Notes: generated from the letters alone by a model not told the origin. Positions 44,444-53,042 are shown, counted from the first letter of the stretch. The stretch: DNA of 58,888 nucleotides from Celeribacter ethanolicus (GCF_001550095.1 NZ_LRUC01000022.1:1-58888), one strand, 5' to 3'. Translations and numbers: made by a program.

Positions 44444-44457
44444 TTGATTCACATCAA
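44444..44457 (-). promoter_or_regulatory. Perfect FNR (FnrL) box upstream of the DksA-like gene
   Basis: TTGATTCACATCAA, exact TTGAT-N4-ATCAA, centre 57 bases before the start at 44393. The gap to the FliM-like gene upstream is about 150 bases, so this is a separate promoter. Confidence 0.72.
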
Positions 44458-44545
44458 CAGAAATCACGGTTTCCCCACATGAAACCGGATCATGCCGTCT
44501 CACGCAAGCTCAGGCAAGCGGCCCCGCGGCCATGCGCCCGGCGGC

Positions 44546-45709
44546 TCATTCCAGCGCCGGAAGTTCCCCCATCGTCGGAAAGCCCTCACCGTCGCCGAGC
44601 GGCGGCAGACCGTCCACCGCCGGAAAACCGCCCACTGAATCCCCCGCCATATCCTCCAGGGGCGGGAGATCGCCAAGCGGGGGAAGCTCGCCCATCGCCG
44701 GAAGGTCACCGAGCGCGGGCAGATCCCCTTCCATCCCCATCTCTCCCTGCATGCCGCCGGACAGCGCCGGAAAACCCTCCCCGCCAAGTGCTGCCATGTC
44801 GAAGCCGCCGCTCGAGGACAGCTCCGCTTCGAGCGCATCGTCATCCTCGGTCGCAAGCACCACCCGAAGCGCGCGTTTGCCGTTGATCTGGCCGAGCCGT
44901 GCGCGGCTGATCAACCGCTCCCCCGCGCGCAATTCGACACGCGACAGCGTCTCACGCGGGATCGGGATCATCATCCCCTCCTGAAGCCCCGCCACATCGG
45001 AGAGCGTCAGGGACACCCGGTGCAACACCGTGTCGAGCCGCGCCTCCGTCCTCCTCACCGCCTCCTGAAAGGCCGCGCCGAAATCATGCCCCGCGCCATG
45101 CGCCGGACCGCTGGCAACCGGCATATGCGGAAAGATCAAAAGAATCTCCCCTTCCCGCCCCTCGCGGCCCAAAAGCAGTTTCAGCCGGTAGAGCCGGTAA
45201 GGCACGTCGTCAAAGGCGATGGCGATGGAACGCGCCTCGCGCAACTGGGCGGCGGTGTGATAGCCCGCCACCGCAGGCGGATCGGGCAACTCGGCCAATT
45301 GCGCCTCAAACAGCCGCAGCATCCGGTCGCAGAGCGGCGCACACATGACGGAATCGGTGGCGGTCGGCGGGCGTACCTCCGGCGCGAGCGACAGGACCCG
45401 CCCCACCGTCTGCTGTTCGACAATGGCCGCGACGGTATTCCGGTCGAAGATGGCAAGCCCGTAGGCGTTCTCCGGCCCCTCCAGAAGCGACAGGAGCGCA
45501 TGTTCGGGCACCTCCCCCGGCAGGCGGGAAATCGCGCTTTTCTCCTCGCTGACCTCAAGCACCTGAAGCACCAGCCCGATGGTGTCCTCCGCCGCCTTGG
45601 CCGCCGCGATCCGAAGTGCCTTGGCGGGCGACAAGGGTTGGACGTCCGGCGGCGGGCGACCGACGCCCGCCTTGCGGCGCATCGCAGAAATGATGTCGGC
45701 ATCGGACAT
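44546..45709 (-). CDS. Orphan FliM/FliN C-terminal (SpoA) domain protein with repetitive tail
   Basis: 387 residues. A long N-terminal region resembles the middle of FliM. The SpoA-like domain is at about 225-290 (LSLTLSDVAGLQEGMMIPI with SRVELRAGERLI, first part paraphrased from VSLTLSDVAGLQEG). Residues about 302-387 are a low-complexity tail of LPALGDLPAMGELPPLGDLPP-like units. No other flagellar gene is nearby. It is behind a symporter-kinase gene on the same strand with a 108-base gap. It may be a switch-like or secretion-linked adaptor instead of the true motor FliM. No clear Shine-Dalgarno. Confidence 0.78.
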   Translation of the reverse strand: MSDADIISAMRRKAGVGRPPPDVQPLSPAKALRIAAAKAAEDTIGLVLQVLEVSEEKSAISRLPGEVPEHALLSLLEGPENAYGLAIFDRNTVAAIVEQQTVGRVLSLAPEVRPPTATDSVMCAPLCDRMLRLFEAQLAELPDPPAVAGYHTAAQLREARSIAIAFDDVPYRLYRLKLLLGREGREGEILLIFPHMPVASGPAHGAGHDFGAAFQEAVRRTEARLDTVLHRVSLTLSDVAGLQEGMMIPIPRETLSRVELRAGERLISRARLGQINGKRALRVVLATEDDDALEAELSSSGGFDMAALGGEGFPALSGGMQGEMGMEGDLPALGDLPAMGELPPLGDLPPLEDMAGDSVGGFPAVDGLPPLGDGEGFPTMGELPALE

Positions 45710-45817
45710 GGGGACGGACGATCTCGCTCAACTCGCTCGGACTCTCCCGTCCTTTTTCCATGCTCAAAGTAAACAAATCATTGAAGCCGGACGGATTTTT
45801 TCCGCCAATCCTCCGAC

Positions 45818-48511
45818 TTAGCCGCGCGCACGCACCCGTGGCAGGGTGATGCGGAACGCAGCTCCCCCTTGCCCCGGCAAATAGGCGATGGTGCCGCCGA
45901 GATTGGCGACGATCTCGCGGCAGATCGCAAGGCCAAGCCCCGCACCGCCCGCCTTGGCGTGATCGGTGAGGCGGGAGAATTTCTCGAAAATCACCGCCTG
46001 CTTGTCCTTCGGAATCCCCGAACCGTTGTCGATGAAGTCGATCTCCAGACGGTCGCGGCCCAATCGCCGGGTCTCGATCCGAAGTTCCGGGGTCGGCGCA
46101 TCGCAATATTTTCGGGCATTGGCGATCAGGTTGATGAACACCTGCGCCAACCGGTCCGGGTCAGTCTCGATGGCAATATGTTCGGCGATCTCGTTGCGCC
46201 GGATCGCCATCGTGCGGCCCTCCGCACTGGCGTTCACCGCCTTTGATATCACGTCATGCAGGTTGTCACGCGCCCAGTTTAGGCTTACCTGCCCGTTTTC
46301 CAGCACCGACAGATCGAGAAGATCGTCGAGCAGACGGGTCAGCCGCTGAGCCTCATCATGGATGATCGTCGAGAACCGCTCAAGGCTTGCCGCATCGAGA
46401 TCGCCCGCAGCGCCCCCATCCCGCAGGATTTCGGAGAACGCCCGGACCGAGGTCATCGGCGTGCGCAGCTCGTGGCTGATCTGGCTCAGGAAGGCGTCCT
46501 TCTGGATCGACAGCGCGGTCAGTTTCTCGTTGGCTTCGCGGAGCTTGCGCGCGGTGCGGCTCAGTTCTTCGGATTTCAGCTCAAGCTGGGAGGAATATTC
46601 CATCATCTGCGCCGTCTCGTCGGCCACCGCCATCAGGTCCTCGACGGAGACGACCACGCCCCCCGCGATCTGGCCCAGCATCGCATGCGCCGTCGCGGCG
46701 CCCACCGACCCGGCCAGCTCGCGCTCCAGCCGTTCGATGAATTCTGGCGTGGTGTCGGGCAGATAGCCCTCCTTGCCCTGCGCGAGCGCCTCGGATTGAA
46801 ACAGCGCCTGCGCCTCAGACGGGCCGAGGATACGCTGCGCCATGACCAGCAAATCCTCCGCCTCGGCAAAGCCATGCGACCAACTGCGCGTCGAGCCGGA
46901 ATGCTCGAAGACATTGACGAATTGCGCGCCTTGCAAGCGTTCGACGGGCCGCGGGAAGGAGAACAGCGAGCCCAGCAGAAACAGCAGCGTGTTGAGCGCC
47001 AGAGACCAGCTCACCGCATGCACCACCGGATCGACCCCGGTGACGCCGAACAACGCCTGCGGACGCAGAAGCGTCAGGCCCAGCGGCCCGTGCTCCAAAA
47101 GCTCCGGCGTGAACCCGGCGGCGGCCCCGAAGGACGGCAGGAACATGGTGTAAGCCCAGACGACGAACCCCGTTACGACACCGAGGATCGCCCCCAACCG
47201 CGTCGCCCCCCGCCAGAAGATGCCGCCCAGCATCGCGGGCAGGACCTGCGCCACGCCGGTAAAGGAAATCATGCCGATGGAGGCCAGCGCCTCCGATCCG
47301 CCGGAGAAATGGAAATAGAGATAGCCCAGCACCAGAACGCCAAAGATCGACAGGCGGCGGGCATAGAGCACGACGCGGCGCACATCGCCCGACACGGTCG
47401 CACCGCCCTTGCCCTGCGCCGAGAGCCAGATCGGCATGACGATGTGGTTCGACACCATGGTCGAAAGCGCGATGGCCGCCACGATCACCATGGAGGTGGC
47501 CGAGGAGAACCCGCCGAGAAAGGACAGCGTCGCCAGCAGCCGGTGATCGGCATGGAGCGGCAGGGTGAGGACGAACATGTCGGGGTTCGAGCCTGCGGGC
47601 AGCACCTCGAGCCCCACCACCGCGATCGGGATCACGAAAAGCGACATGCCGAAGAGATAGAGCGGAAAGGCCCAGCCGGCGGTGAACAGGTGGCTTTCGT
47701 CCGAATTCTCCACCACCAGCACCTGAAACATCCGCGGCAGGGTCAGAAGCGCCGCCGCCGACAACATGGTGAGCGCGATCCAGCGCGTGCCCTGGATCGG
47801 ATGCTGCGCCACCGGCGAGGCGTCGATCTTCGCCATCAGATCGCCGATCCCGTCGCCCAAGCCCCAGACGACAAACACGCCCACCGCCACGAGGGCGAAA
47901 AACTTCACCACCGCCTCGAGCGCGATGGCGGTCACCACCCCGTGGTGGCGCTCGTTGGCATCGAGATTGCGCGTGCCGAACAGCGCCGTGAACACCGCCA
48001 GCCCGACCGCCACCCAAAGCGCCGTCTTGTCGAGATCGGGCAGCACCGCACCCGACGGGTCATTGACCCCGAACACCGCAAAGGACAGCGCCACGGATTG
48101 CAACTGGAGCGCAATATAAGGCGTCGTGCCAATGACAGCCAAAAGTGTCACCAGCACGCCCAGGGTGGTCGACTTGCCGTAGCGCGAGGAAATCAGGTCG
48201 GCGACCGAGGTGATCCGCTGCACCCGTCCGATGCGCACCAGTTTGCGCAGGATCCACCACCAGCCGATCATCATCAGCGACGGGCCGAGATAGATCGTCA
48301 CGAACTCAAGCCCCGAGCGCACCGCATAGCCCACCGCGCCGTAAAACGTCCATGCGGTGCAATAGATCGACAGCGACAGCGTGTAGATCATCGGCGAGCG
48401 CAGCCAGCCCAAACGCCCCGCTTCGGCGCGTTTCTCGGCCCAGAAGGCCACAACGAACAAAAGCGTCGCATAGCTCAGACAGGCGAGGACGAGAATGTTG
48501 AACCGCAGCAT
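45818..48511 (-). CDS. Sodium/solute symporter-histidine kinase fusion (CbrA-like)
   Basis: 897 residues. Residues about 1-510 form a SSS-family symporter with some 12-13 helices. A linker and dimerisation helix follow (EELSRTARKLREANEKLTAL), then HisKA with H-box SQISHELRTPMTS (about residue 680) and HATPase with N-box NLIANARKY, G1 DNGSGIP, F-box FEKFSR and G2 GGAGLGLAI. Such fusions sense or transport nutrients and signal to a response regulator. It is last of three overlapping genes starting with a CheY/OmpR-like receiver. Cognate substrate unknown. Confidence 0.93.
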   Translation of the reverse strand: MLRFNILVLACLSYATLLFVVAFWAEKRAEAGRLGWLRSPMIYTLSLSIYCTAWTFYGAVGYAVRSGLEFVTIYLGPSLMMIGWWWILRKLVRIGRVQRITSVADLISSRYGKSTTLGVLVTLLAVIGTTPYIALQLQSVALSFAVFGVNDPSGAVLPDLDKTALWVAVGLAVFTALFGTRNLDANERHHGVVTAIALEAVVKFFALVAVGVFVVWGLGDGIGDLMAKIDASPVAQHPIQGTRWIALTMLSAAALLTLPRMFQVLVVENSDESHLFTAGWAFPLYLFGMSLFVIPIAVVGLEVLPAGSNPDMFVLTLPLHADHRLLATLSFLGGFSSATSMVIVAAIALSTMVSNHIVMPIWLSAQGKGGATVSGDVRRVVLYARRLSIFGVLVLGYLYFHFSGGSEALASIGMISFTGVAQVLPAMLGGIFWRGATRLGAILGVVTGFVVWAYTMFLPSFGAAAGFTPELLEHGPLGLTLLRPQALFGVTGVDPVVHAVSWSLALNTLLFLLGSLFSFPRPVERLQGAQFVNVFEHSGSTRSWSHGFAEAEDLLVMAQRILGPSEAQALFQSEALAQGKEGYLPDTTPEFIERLERELAGSVGAATAHAMLGQIAGGVVVSVEDLMAVADETAQMMEYSSQLELKSEELSRTARKLREANEKLTALSIQKDAFLSQISHELRTPMTSVRAFSEILRDGGAAGDLDAASLERFSTIIHDEAQRLTRLLDDLLDLSVLENGQVSLNWARDNLHDVISKAVNASAEGRTMAIRRNEIAEHIAIETDPDRLAQVFINLIANARKYCDAPTPELRIETRRLGRDRLEIDFIDNGSGIPKDKQAVIFEKFSRLTDHAKAGGAGLGLAICREIVANLGGTIAYLPGQGGAAFRITLPRVRARG

Positions 48512-48814
48512 CTAGCGCCCGCCCTCCGCATCCGGGCCTTTCTGCGCCGCCACACGCTCCGCCGCGGCCTCGCCCTGCGATAGCCGTCGGGTGAGCAAAG
48601 CCGCCGCCACAAGCCCCAGCGCCCAGACCACGAAGACATGCAGAAAGGCTCGCGCCCCCGCGCCGACCGGCTGGTCCGTACCCTCGCCGCCCCAGAGAAG
48701 CGGCAAAAGCCAGAGCCCGAACATCAGAAACGGCAAGAGGCGCAGCGCATCAATCAGCCGCCGCCGCCGGTAAGACGCCCGCGCAAGATAAAGCGGCCCG
48801 CGCCGCTCAGCCAT
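48512..48814 (-). CDS. Small two-helix membrane protein of the symporter-kinase locus
   Basis: 100 residues from the ATG at 48814 (GAGGGG upstream), overlapping the response-regulator stop. Basic N-terminus (LARASYRRRRLID), helix one RLLPFLMFGLWLLPLL, helix two FLHVFVVWALGLVAAALL, then a charged tail. It resembles the small DUF485/DUF4212-like subunits encoded with SSS symporters. It abuts the kinase start directly (stop 48512, kinase start 48511). Confidence 0.75.
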   Translation of the reverse strand: MAERRGPLYLARASYRRRRLIDALRLLPFLMFGLWLLPLLWGGEGTDQPVGAGARAFLHVFVVWALGLVAAALLTRRLSQGEAAAERVAAQKGPDAEGGR

Positions 48815-49205
48815 GCCCCTCACCGGAGGCTTCATCAGAGGTGCCCGCCAGACGGCGCACGGTTTCGAGCATCTCGGAATTGGAAAACGGCTTGGTCATG
48901 AAATACGACACGCCCGCAGCTTCCGCCATGTCGCGGTCCTTTTTCTGGCCGCGCGCGGTGAGCATGAGGATCGGGCGGGCGGCATGGTCGGCATCCGCGC
49001 GCAGGTCGCGCAGGATGTCGAAACCGGATTTGTTGGGCAGCATCACATCGAGGATCACCACATCCGGACGCTTGCGCCCCACGGCCTCCACGGCCGTTGC
49101 CCCATCGGCATGGGTCTCTACCGTCCAGCCATCGCGCGACAGGATAAACCGGATCGCTTCGATGATGTTCGGTTCGTCCTCGATCAGGAGCACGCGCTTG
49201 CCCAT
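48807..49205 (-). CDS. Single-domain response regulator
   Basis: 132 residues, receiver domain only. Acidic pocket Glu9-Asp10, phospho-acceptor Asp53 (VVILDVMLPNKSG), Thr83 (MLTARG) and Lys105 (MTKPFSN). Without an output domain it must act through protein contact, perhaps with the FliM-like protein or another regulator. Starts the RR-membrane protein-kinase operon; GAGGGCA ahead of the ATG. Confidence 0.92.
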   Translation of the reverse strand: MGKRVLLIEDEPNIIEAIRFILSRDGWTVETHADGATAVEAVGRKRPDVVILDVMLPNKSGFDILRDLRADADHAARPILMLTARGQKKDRDMAEAAGVSYFMTKPFSNSEMLETVRRLAGTSDEASGEGHG

Positions 49206-49343
49206 GATTGCCCTCTTCTCCCCCTCGCGTGTCGCACCTTATGGCGATTTGTCGCGTCTCTGTCAAAAATTTGATAATTCACGCGCCATTTCGGAGTTTA
49301 CATCTCGCTTGACGCGCCCCGTTCTGCGCGGGATGGTCCAGCC

Positions 49344-49799
49344 ATGATCCTGCGCCCCTTGCTCTCTTCCGCGTTTCTTTTGATGGGTGGCCTCATGCTC
49401 GGGAGCATGCTCGGCGTGGACAGCCTTGTCTCCCACATCCGCTCCAATGGAACGATCGCGTATTTCAAAGACAGCACCGGCTCAATGGCGGGTCAGGACG
49501 AGTATCTGGCGTTTCCCCTCTTCTTTATCCTGCCCTTGCTTGTCCGGATTTTCCGGTCCGGCAAACGGCTCACGCTCATCGAAATCCTCCTCCATATCAT
49601 CGCCTTGGGCCTGATCGGCATTGCGGTCACCTCGGTCGGAACAGAGGCTTTGCGCAACACCCGTCTTTACGGCGAAGATGCCGACGCCCTTGACATCCTG
49701 CTTTTCAGTGGCAAGGCGACCCTTGTGCTGTCGCTTGCGCTGATCACCGACAGTCTTGTGTCGCGCTTTCTCGTCCCACCGAACCCGCCCCGCTCCTGA
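49344..49799 (+). CDS. Multi-pass membrane protein of unknown function
   Basis: 151 residues with GGATGG before the ATG. About four hydrophobic segments (LLSSAFLLMGGLMLGSML; LAFPLFFILPLLVRIF; IEILLHIIALGLIGIAV; ATLVLSLALITDSLV) and a periplasmic-like stretch HIRSNGTIAYFKDSTGS. No family recognised. It is divergent from the response-regulator operon and convergent with the ScfR gene, stop codons four bases apart. Confidence 0.72.
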   Translation: MILRPLLSSAFLLMGGLMLGSMLGVDSLVSHIRSNGTIAYFKDSTGSMAGQDEYLAFPLFFILPLLVRIFRSGKRLTLIEILLHIIALGLIGIAVTSVGTEALRNTRLYGEDADALDILLFSGKATLVLSLALITDSLVSRFLVPPNPPRS

Positions 49800-49802
49800 G
49801 GC

Positions 49803-51158
49803 TCACAGCCCCTCCTCCGGCTCCTCCAGGACCATCGAAGGCTCGCGCCGCGCCGGGCAGTTCATTCGTGCGCAGACCCGACAGGATGTGCCGACGCCCA
49901 AGACCTCCGCCTCGCGCGGGGTGACGTCGAGACGGTCGAGCGGGATGAACAGCATCGTCGCCTCCACCACCTCGGGAGCTTCGAAGCTCTCAGCGCGCTG
50001 CGGCTGGGCGATGGCATAAGCCAGGAAGCGCCGCGCGGGCTGGCCCTGTTGCTCGACCACCCGGCGGATCGGCACCATCGGGCGCAGAAGCGCCTGATAC
50101 AAGGGCCAGAGCGGACAGGCCGCCCCGAAACGCGGCGGCGCGAACCCGTCCAGCGGTTTGCGGTAAGTCAGCGCCCCCGAGCCGTCGCAGATCGCAAGCC
50201 CGGTCGGCACCCGGTTCTCGAACGCCGGAAGGCTCGCCAGACGCCGCATCGCCGCGGCCAAATCTACTCCCGCGAGTTGCGCCAGCGCCGCCGGGTCCGG
50301 GCCATGCTCCGAGATCAGCGCCTCGACCATCGACAGCGGCATTTTCTCCGCCTCCGCCCGCGCCCTGAGCACCCATTTGCGCGCCAGTTGCCGCGCCGGA
50401 GCCGAGCGCAGCCCGCCCTCGCCGGTCAGCTCCGGCATCATACCGCGCTCCAGCTCCGGCAGGGCGAAATCCCGTGCCGCGAGCCAGGCCTCGACCTCTT
50501 CGAGCGGCGAACTCAGCGTATCCTCCGATTGCCCGACGCTGTCGAGATAGGACACCAGCGCCTGCGAGCCCTGCGCAAGGCGCTGGCTGTCCTCATAGAG
50601 GTTGCGGTGAAACCGCGCCTGCCAGTCCGGGTCGATCTCGCCCATGCCATTCAGAATCCCTGCCGTCGAACGGATCGCCGTCACGGTCGAGAGCACCTCA
50701 TGCAGGCTGTCGGAGAGAAACGGGTCATGTGCCAAGCGATCGTTCAGCGCCTCGATCCGCCGCTCCAGTGCGGTGATCCGGTCGCGCTGCGCCACCACCA
50801 GTTCGGCCCAGCCGGGAAACCGCCCGGCGAATTCCTCAGCTCGTTCCGCCTCCGGTTCCGCCGCCGCCCGCCGCGCCCGAGAGATGTCCGGACGCGCCCG
50901 TAAAACCGCATTGCTCGCCGCGTCCTGCAACCCCTCCATCAAGGGCAAATCCGCCCCTTCGGTCAGAACCGACGGCTCAACCCCCAGCGCACGCGCCAGA
51001 TCGACCAGAAGCTTGCCGCCGATTCTGCGCCGGTTGTGTTCGATCAGGTTGAGATATGCGGGCGAGATGCCCACCGTGCGCGCCAGATCGGCCTGTTTCA
51101 GCCCCTCAAGCGTGCGCCTTTCGCGAATACGTGTGCCTGTCAGCGCTGTGCGTGGCAT
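49803..51158 (-). CDS. ScfR/PccR-type short-chain fatty acyl-CoA transcriptional regulator
   Basis: 451 residues. XRE HTH at about 10-65 (IRERRTLEGLKQADLARTVGISPAYLNLIEHNRRRIGGKLL, in parts), a long helical middle, and the C-terminal regulator domain with GAACPLWPLYQALLRPM and Cys-rich CRVCARMNCPARR. The family (RamB, PccR, ScfR) senses short-chain acyl-CoA and controls acetate, propionate or glyoxylate genes. It faces the binding protein-ABC-acs operon across a 453-base gap and is the obvious regulator of it. Confidence 0.88.
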   Translation of the reverse strand: MPRTALTGTRIRERRTLEGLKQADLARTVGISPAYLNLIEHNRRRIGGKLLVDLARALGVEPSVLTEGADLPLMEGLQDAASNAVLRARPDISRARRAAAEPEAERAEEFAGRFPGWAELVVAQRDRITALERRIEALNDRLAHDPFLSDSLHEVLSTVTAIRSTAGILNGMGEIDPDWQARFHRNLYEDSQRLAQGSQALVSYLDSVGQSEDTLSSPLEEVEAWLAARDFALPELERGMMPELTGEGGLRSAPARQLARKWVLRARAEAEKMPLSMVEALISEHGPDPAALAQLAGVDLAAAMRRLASLPAFENRVPTGLAICDGSGALTYRKPLDGFAPPRFGAACPLWPLYQALLRPMVPIRRVVEQQGQPARRFLAYAIAQPQRAESFEAPEVVEATMLFIPLDRLDVTPREAEVLGVGTSCRVCARMNCPARREPSMVLEEPEEGL

Positions 51159-51294
51159 AATCCCCCCGAAGCTCTCGCCAGAGCGCTCCCGCCTCTGGCC
51201 GTGGCGTTTTCACCTGCGTCATGAAATCTCGTCGCGATTTCAGCTCACTGCCGCGCCCGCAAACACCGCTCTTTTGCGCCTGCGGGAAAACGGT

Positions 51295-51324
51295 TTTACA
51301 TTGTATGCAAATACATTGTGTAAT
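51295..51324 (+). promoter_or_regulatory. Promoter with internal palindrome ahead of the ABC-acs operon
   Basis: TTTACA (51295-51300) and TGTAAT (51319-51324), 18-base spacing. Between them lies TGTAT-GCAA-ATACA (51302-51315), perfect 5-base arms, containing TATGCAAA, one mismatch from the TTTGCAAA half-site reported for RamB/PccR-type regulators. ACATTGT is also repeated at 51298-51304 and 51313-51319. Binding there would block the polymerase. Confidence 0.6.
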
Positions 51325-51461
51325 TCTTAACAAAAAAATCATTGTTTCCAAGCCACTTGTTGCCCGGTTTTCGATCCACCCTCAATAATACCCCCATCCC
51401 GTTTACATACCCGCTGCGCCGGGTGCCGTCCGCAAACCACGGACCAGAAAACGGGTTTCGT

Positions 51462-51511
51462 GCATCGCCCGGTGATCGGGGAGGACCTCCGGGCGATGCG
51501 CCGATCACCGG
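51462..51511 (+). promoter_or_regulatory. Leader RNA with two mutually exclusive 11-bp stems
   Basis: Stem A: GCATCGCCCGG (51462-51472) with CCGGGCGATGC (51489-51499). Stem B: CCGGTGATCGG (51469-51479) with CCGATCACCGG (51501-51511). Both perfect; they compete for 51469-51472. About 100 bases before the binding-protein start. No T run follows, so the effect would be on translation, Rho or RNA stability. Confidence 0.6.
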
Positions 51512-51551
51512 ACAAGGCCAGCAAAAACCAGGCCACATCATATCCGAAACA

Positions 51552-51603
51552 CTCAGGCCATTAAGCTCGGGCCCAAAAACCTCGGGCAAAAAACTCAGGG
51601 AGG
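51552..51603 (+). repeat. Four phased CTC(A/G)GG(C/G) repeats up to the ribosome site
   Basis: CTCAGGC (51552), CTCGGGC (51566), CTCGGGC (51581) and CTCAGGG (51594), spaced 14, 15 and 13 bases and separated by A-rich spacers. The last runs into AGGGAGG, the Shine-Dalgarno of the binding-protein gene (start 51612). Confidence 0.6.
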
Positions 51604-51611
51604 AGTTTTCA

Positions 51612-52952
51612 ATGACCAAAACCGATCTGACGCGCCGCCGCGTTTTGAAATCCGGCGCCGTGGCGGGCGCGGGTCTCGCGCTGCCGACGATGTTCACCTC
51701 CGGCGCCTATGCCTTTACCAACGAACCGATGGGCGGCACAGTGACGCTCGGGTTCAACGTGCCGCAATCCGGCCCCTATGCCGACGAGGGTGCCGACGAG
51801 CTGCGCGCCTATCAGCTCGCGGTCGAACATCTGAATGGCGAGGGCGACGGTGGTATGCTGAACACCTTCAGCTCCAAGGCGCTTGAGGGCAACGGCATCC
51901 TCGGCAAGAAGGTCGACTATGTCACCGGCGACACCCAGACCAAATCCGACGCGGCGCGCGCCTCGGCGAAATCCATGATCGAGAAAGACGGCGCGGTGAT
52001 GATCACCGGCGGCTCGTCTTCGGGCGTGGCCGTCGCCGTGCAGGGCCTGTGTCAGGAAGCGGGCGTGATCTTCATGGCCGGTCTGACGCATTCCAACGAC
52101 ACCACCGGCAAGGACAAAAAAGCCAATGGGTTCCGTCACTTCTTTAACGCCTATATGTCCGGCGCGGCCTTGGCCCCCGTGCTCGCGGCGCGTTATGGCA
52201 CGGATCGCAAGGCCTATCACCTGACCGCCGATTACACTTGGGGCTGGACGCAGGAGGAGAGCATCGCGGCGGCCACCGAGGCGCTCGGTTGGCAGACTGT
52301 GAACAAAGTTCGCACACCGCTCGGCGCGGGCGATTTCTCGTCCTACATCACGCCGGTGCTGCAAACCGATGCCGATGTGCTGATCCTGAACCATTATGGC
52401 GGCGATATGGTCAACTCGCTCACCAACGCGGTGCAATTCGGCCTGCGCGACAAGATGGTCAACGGCAAGCAATTCGAGATCGTCGTGCCGCTGTTCTCGC
52501 GTCTGATGGCGCGCGGCGCGGGCGAGAATATCAAGGGCATCCTTGGCTCGACCAACTGGCACTGGTCTTTGACCGATGAGGGCTCGCAGGCCTTTGTGAA
52601 GAGCTTCGGCACGAAATACGGCTTCCCGCCGTCGCAGGCCGCGCACACCTGCTATGTGCAGACGCTTCTCTATGCCGATGCCGTCGCCCGCGCCGGATCG
52701 TTCAACCCCTGTGCCGTCGTCGAAGCACTCGAAGGCTATGAGTTCGACGGTCTGGGCAACGGGCCGACGCTCTACCGCGCCGAGGATCACCAGTGCTTCA
52801 AAGACGTACTCGTGGTGCGCGGCAAGGAAAACCCGACCTCGGAATTCGACCTTCTCGAAGTGGTCGAGATCACCCCCGCCGCCCAGGTCACCTATGCGCC
52901 GGATCACCCGATGTTCGCGGGCGGCGCTCTGGGTGAGTGCAACGCGGGTTAA
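51612..52952 (+). CDS. Branched-chain amino acid/amide-type ABC transporter, Tat-exported binding protein
   Basis: 446 residues from the ATG at 51612 (AGGGAGGAG upstream). Twin-arginine signal TRRRVLKSG with hydrophobic core and SGAYA cleavage area. Type I periplasmic fold (LivK/AmiC/UrtA group): LGFNVPQSGPYADEGADELRAYQLAVEHLN (in parts), ITGGSSSGVAVAVQGLCQEAGVIFMAG, DYTWGWTQEE. Tat export suggests folding in the cytoplasm. The operon ends in acs, so I infer a short-chain carboxylate or a precursor as ligand, not a branched-chain amino acid; this is not shown by the sequence. Confidence 0.9.
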   Translation: MTKTDLTRRRVLKSGAVAGAGLALPTMFTSGAYAFTNEPMGGTVTLGFNVPQSGPYADEGADELRAYQLAVEHLNGEGDGGMLNTFSSKALEGNGILGKKVDYVTGDTQTKSDAARASAKSMIEKDGAVMITGGSSSGVAVAVQGLCQEAGVIFMAGLTHSNDTTGKDKKANGFRHFFNAYMSGAALAPVLAARYGTDRKAYHLTADYTWGWTQEESIAAATEALGWQTVNKVRTPLGAGDFSSYITPVLQTDADVLILNHYGGDMVNSLTNAVQFGLRDKMVNGKQFEIVVPLFSRLMARGAGENIKGILGSTNWHWSLTDEGSQAFVKSFGTKYGFPPSQAAHTCYVQTLLYADAVARAGSFNPCAVVEALEGYEFDGLGNGPTLYRAEDHQCFKDVLVVRGKENPTSEFDLLEVVEITPAAQVTYAPDHPMFAGGALGECNAG

Positions 52953-52988
52953 ACCGTTCCGCGCACGGGGATCAATCCCCACTTCACA

Positions 52989-53042
52989 GGCCAGCTCACT
53001 GGCCACCTCACTGGGGGCTGAACCGCAAAGCGGCAGCCCCCA
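52989..53042 (+). other. Two hairpins between the binding-protein gene and livH
   Basis: GGCCAG-CTCA-CTGGCC (52989-53004) and a 9-bp stem TGGGGGCTG/CAGCCCCCA (53012-53042) that contains a second 4-bp stem CCGC/GCGG. No T run. They probably protect the upstream mRNA so the binding protein is made in excess. Confidence 0.7.

Larger units (their letters stand above)
51159..51611. other. Divergent regulatory region and long leader of the ABC-acs operon
   Basis: 453 bases. It holds a rightward promoter with an internal palindrome (51295-51324), a leader with two alternative stems (51462-51511), a small hairpin GTCCG/CGGAC (51428-51444), and four phased repeats ending in the ribosome site (51552-51603). 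No ORF with coding character. Confidence 0.6.

Noticed and set aside
46358-48583. Long open frame opposite the symporter-kinase gene (741 codons)
   Set aside because: Composition is Arg/His/Gln-rich and featureless; the opposite strand encodes intact symporter and kinase motifs.
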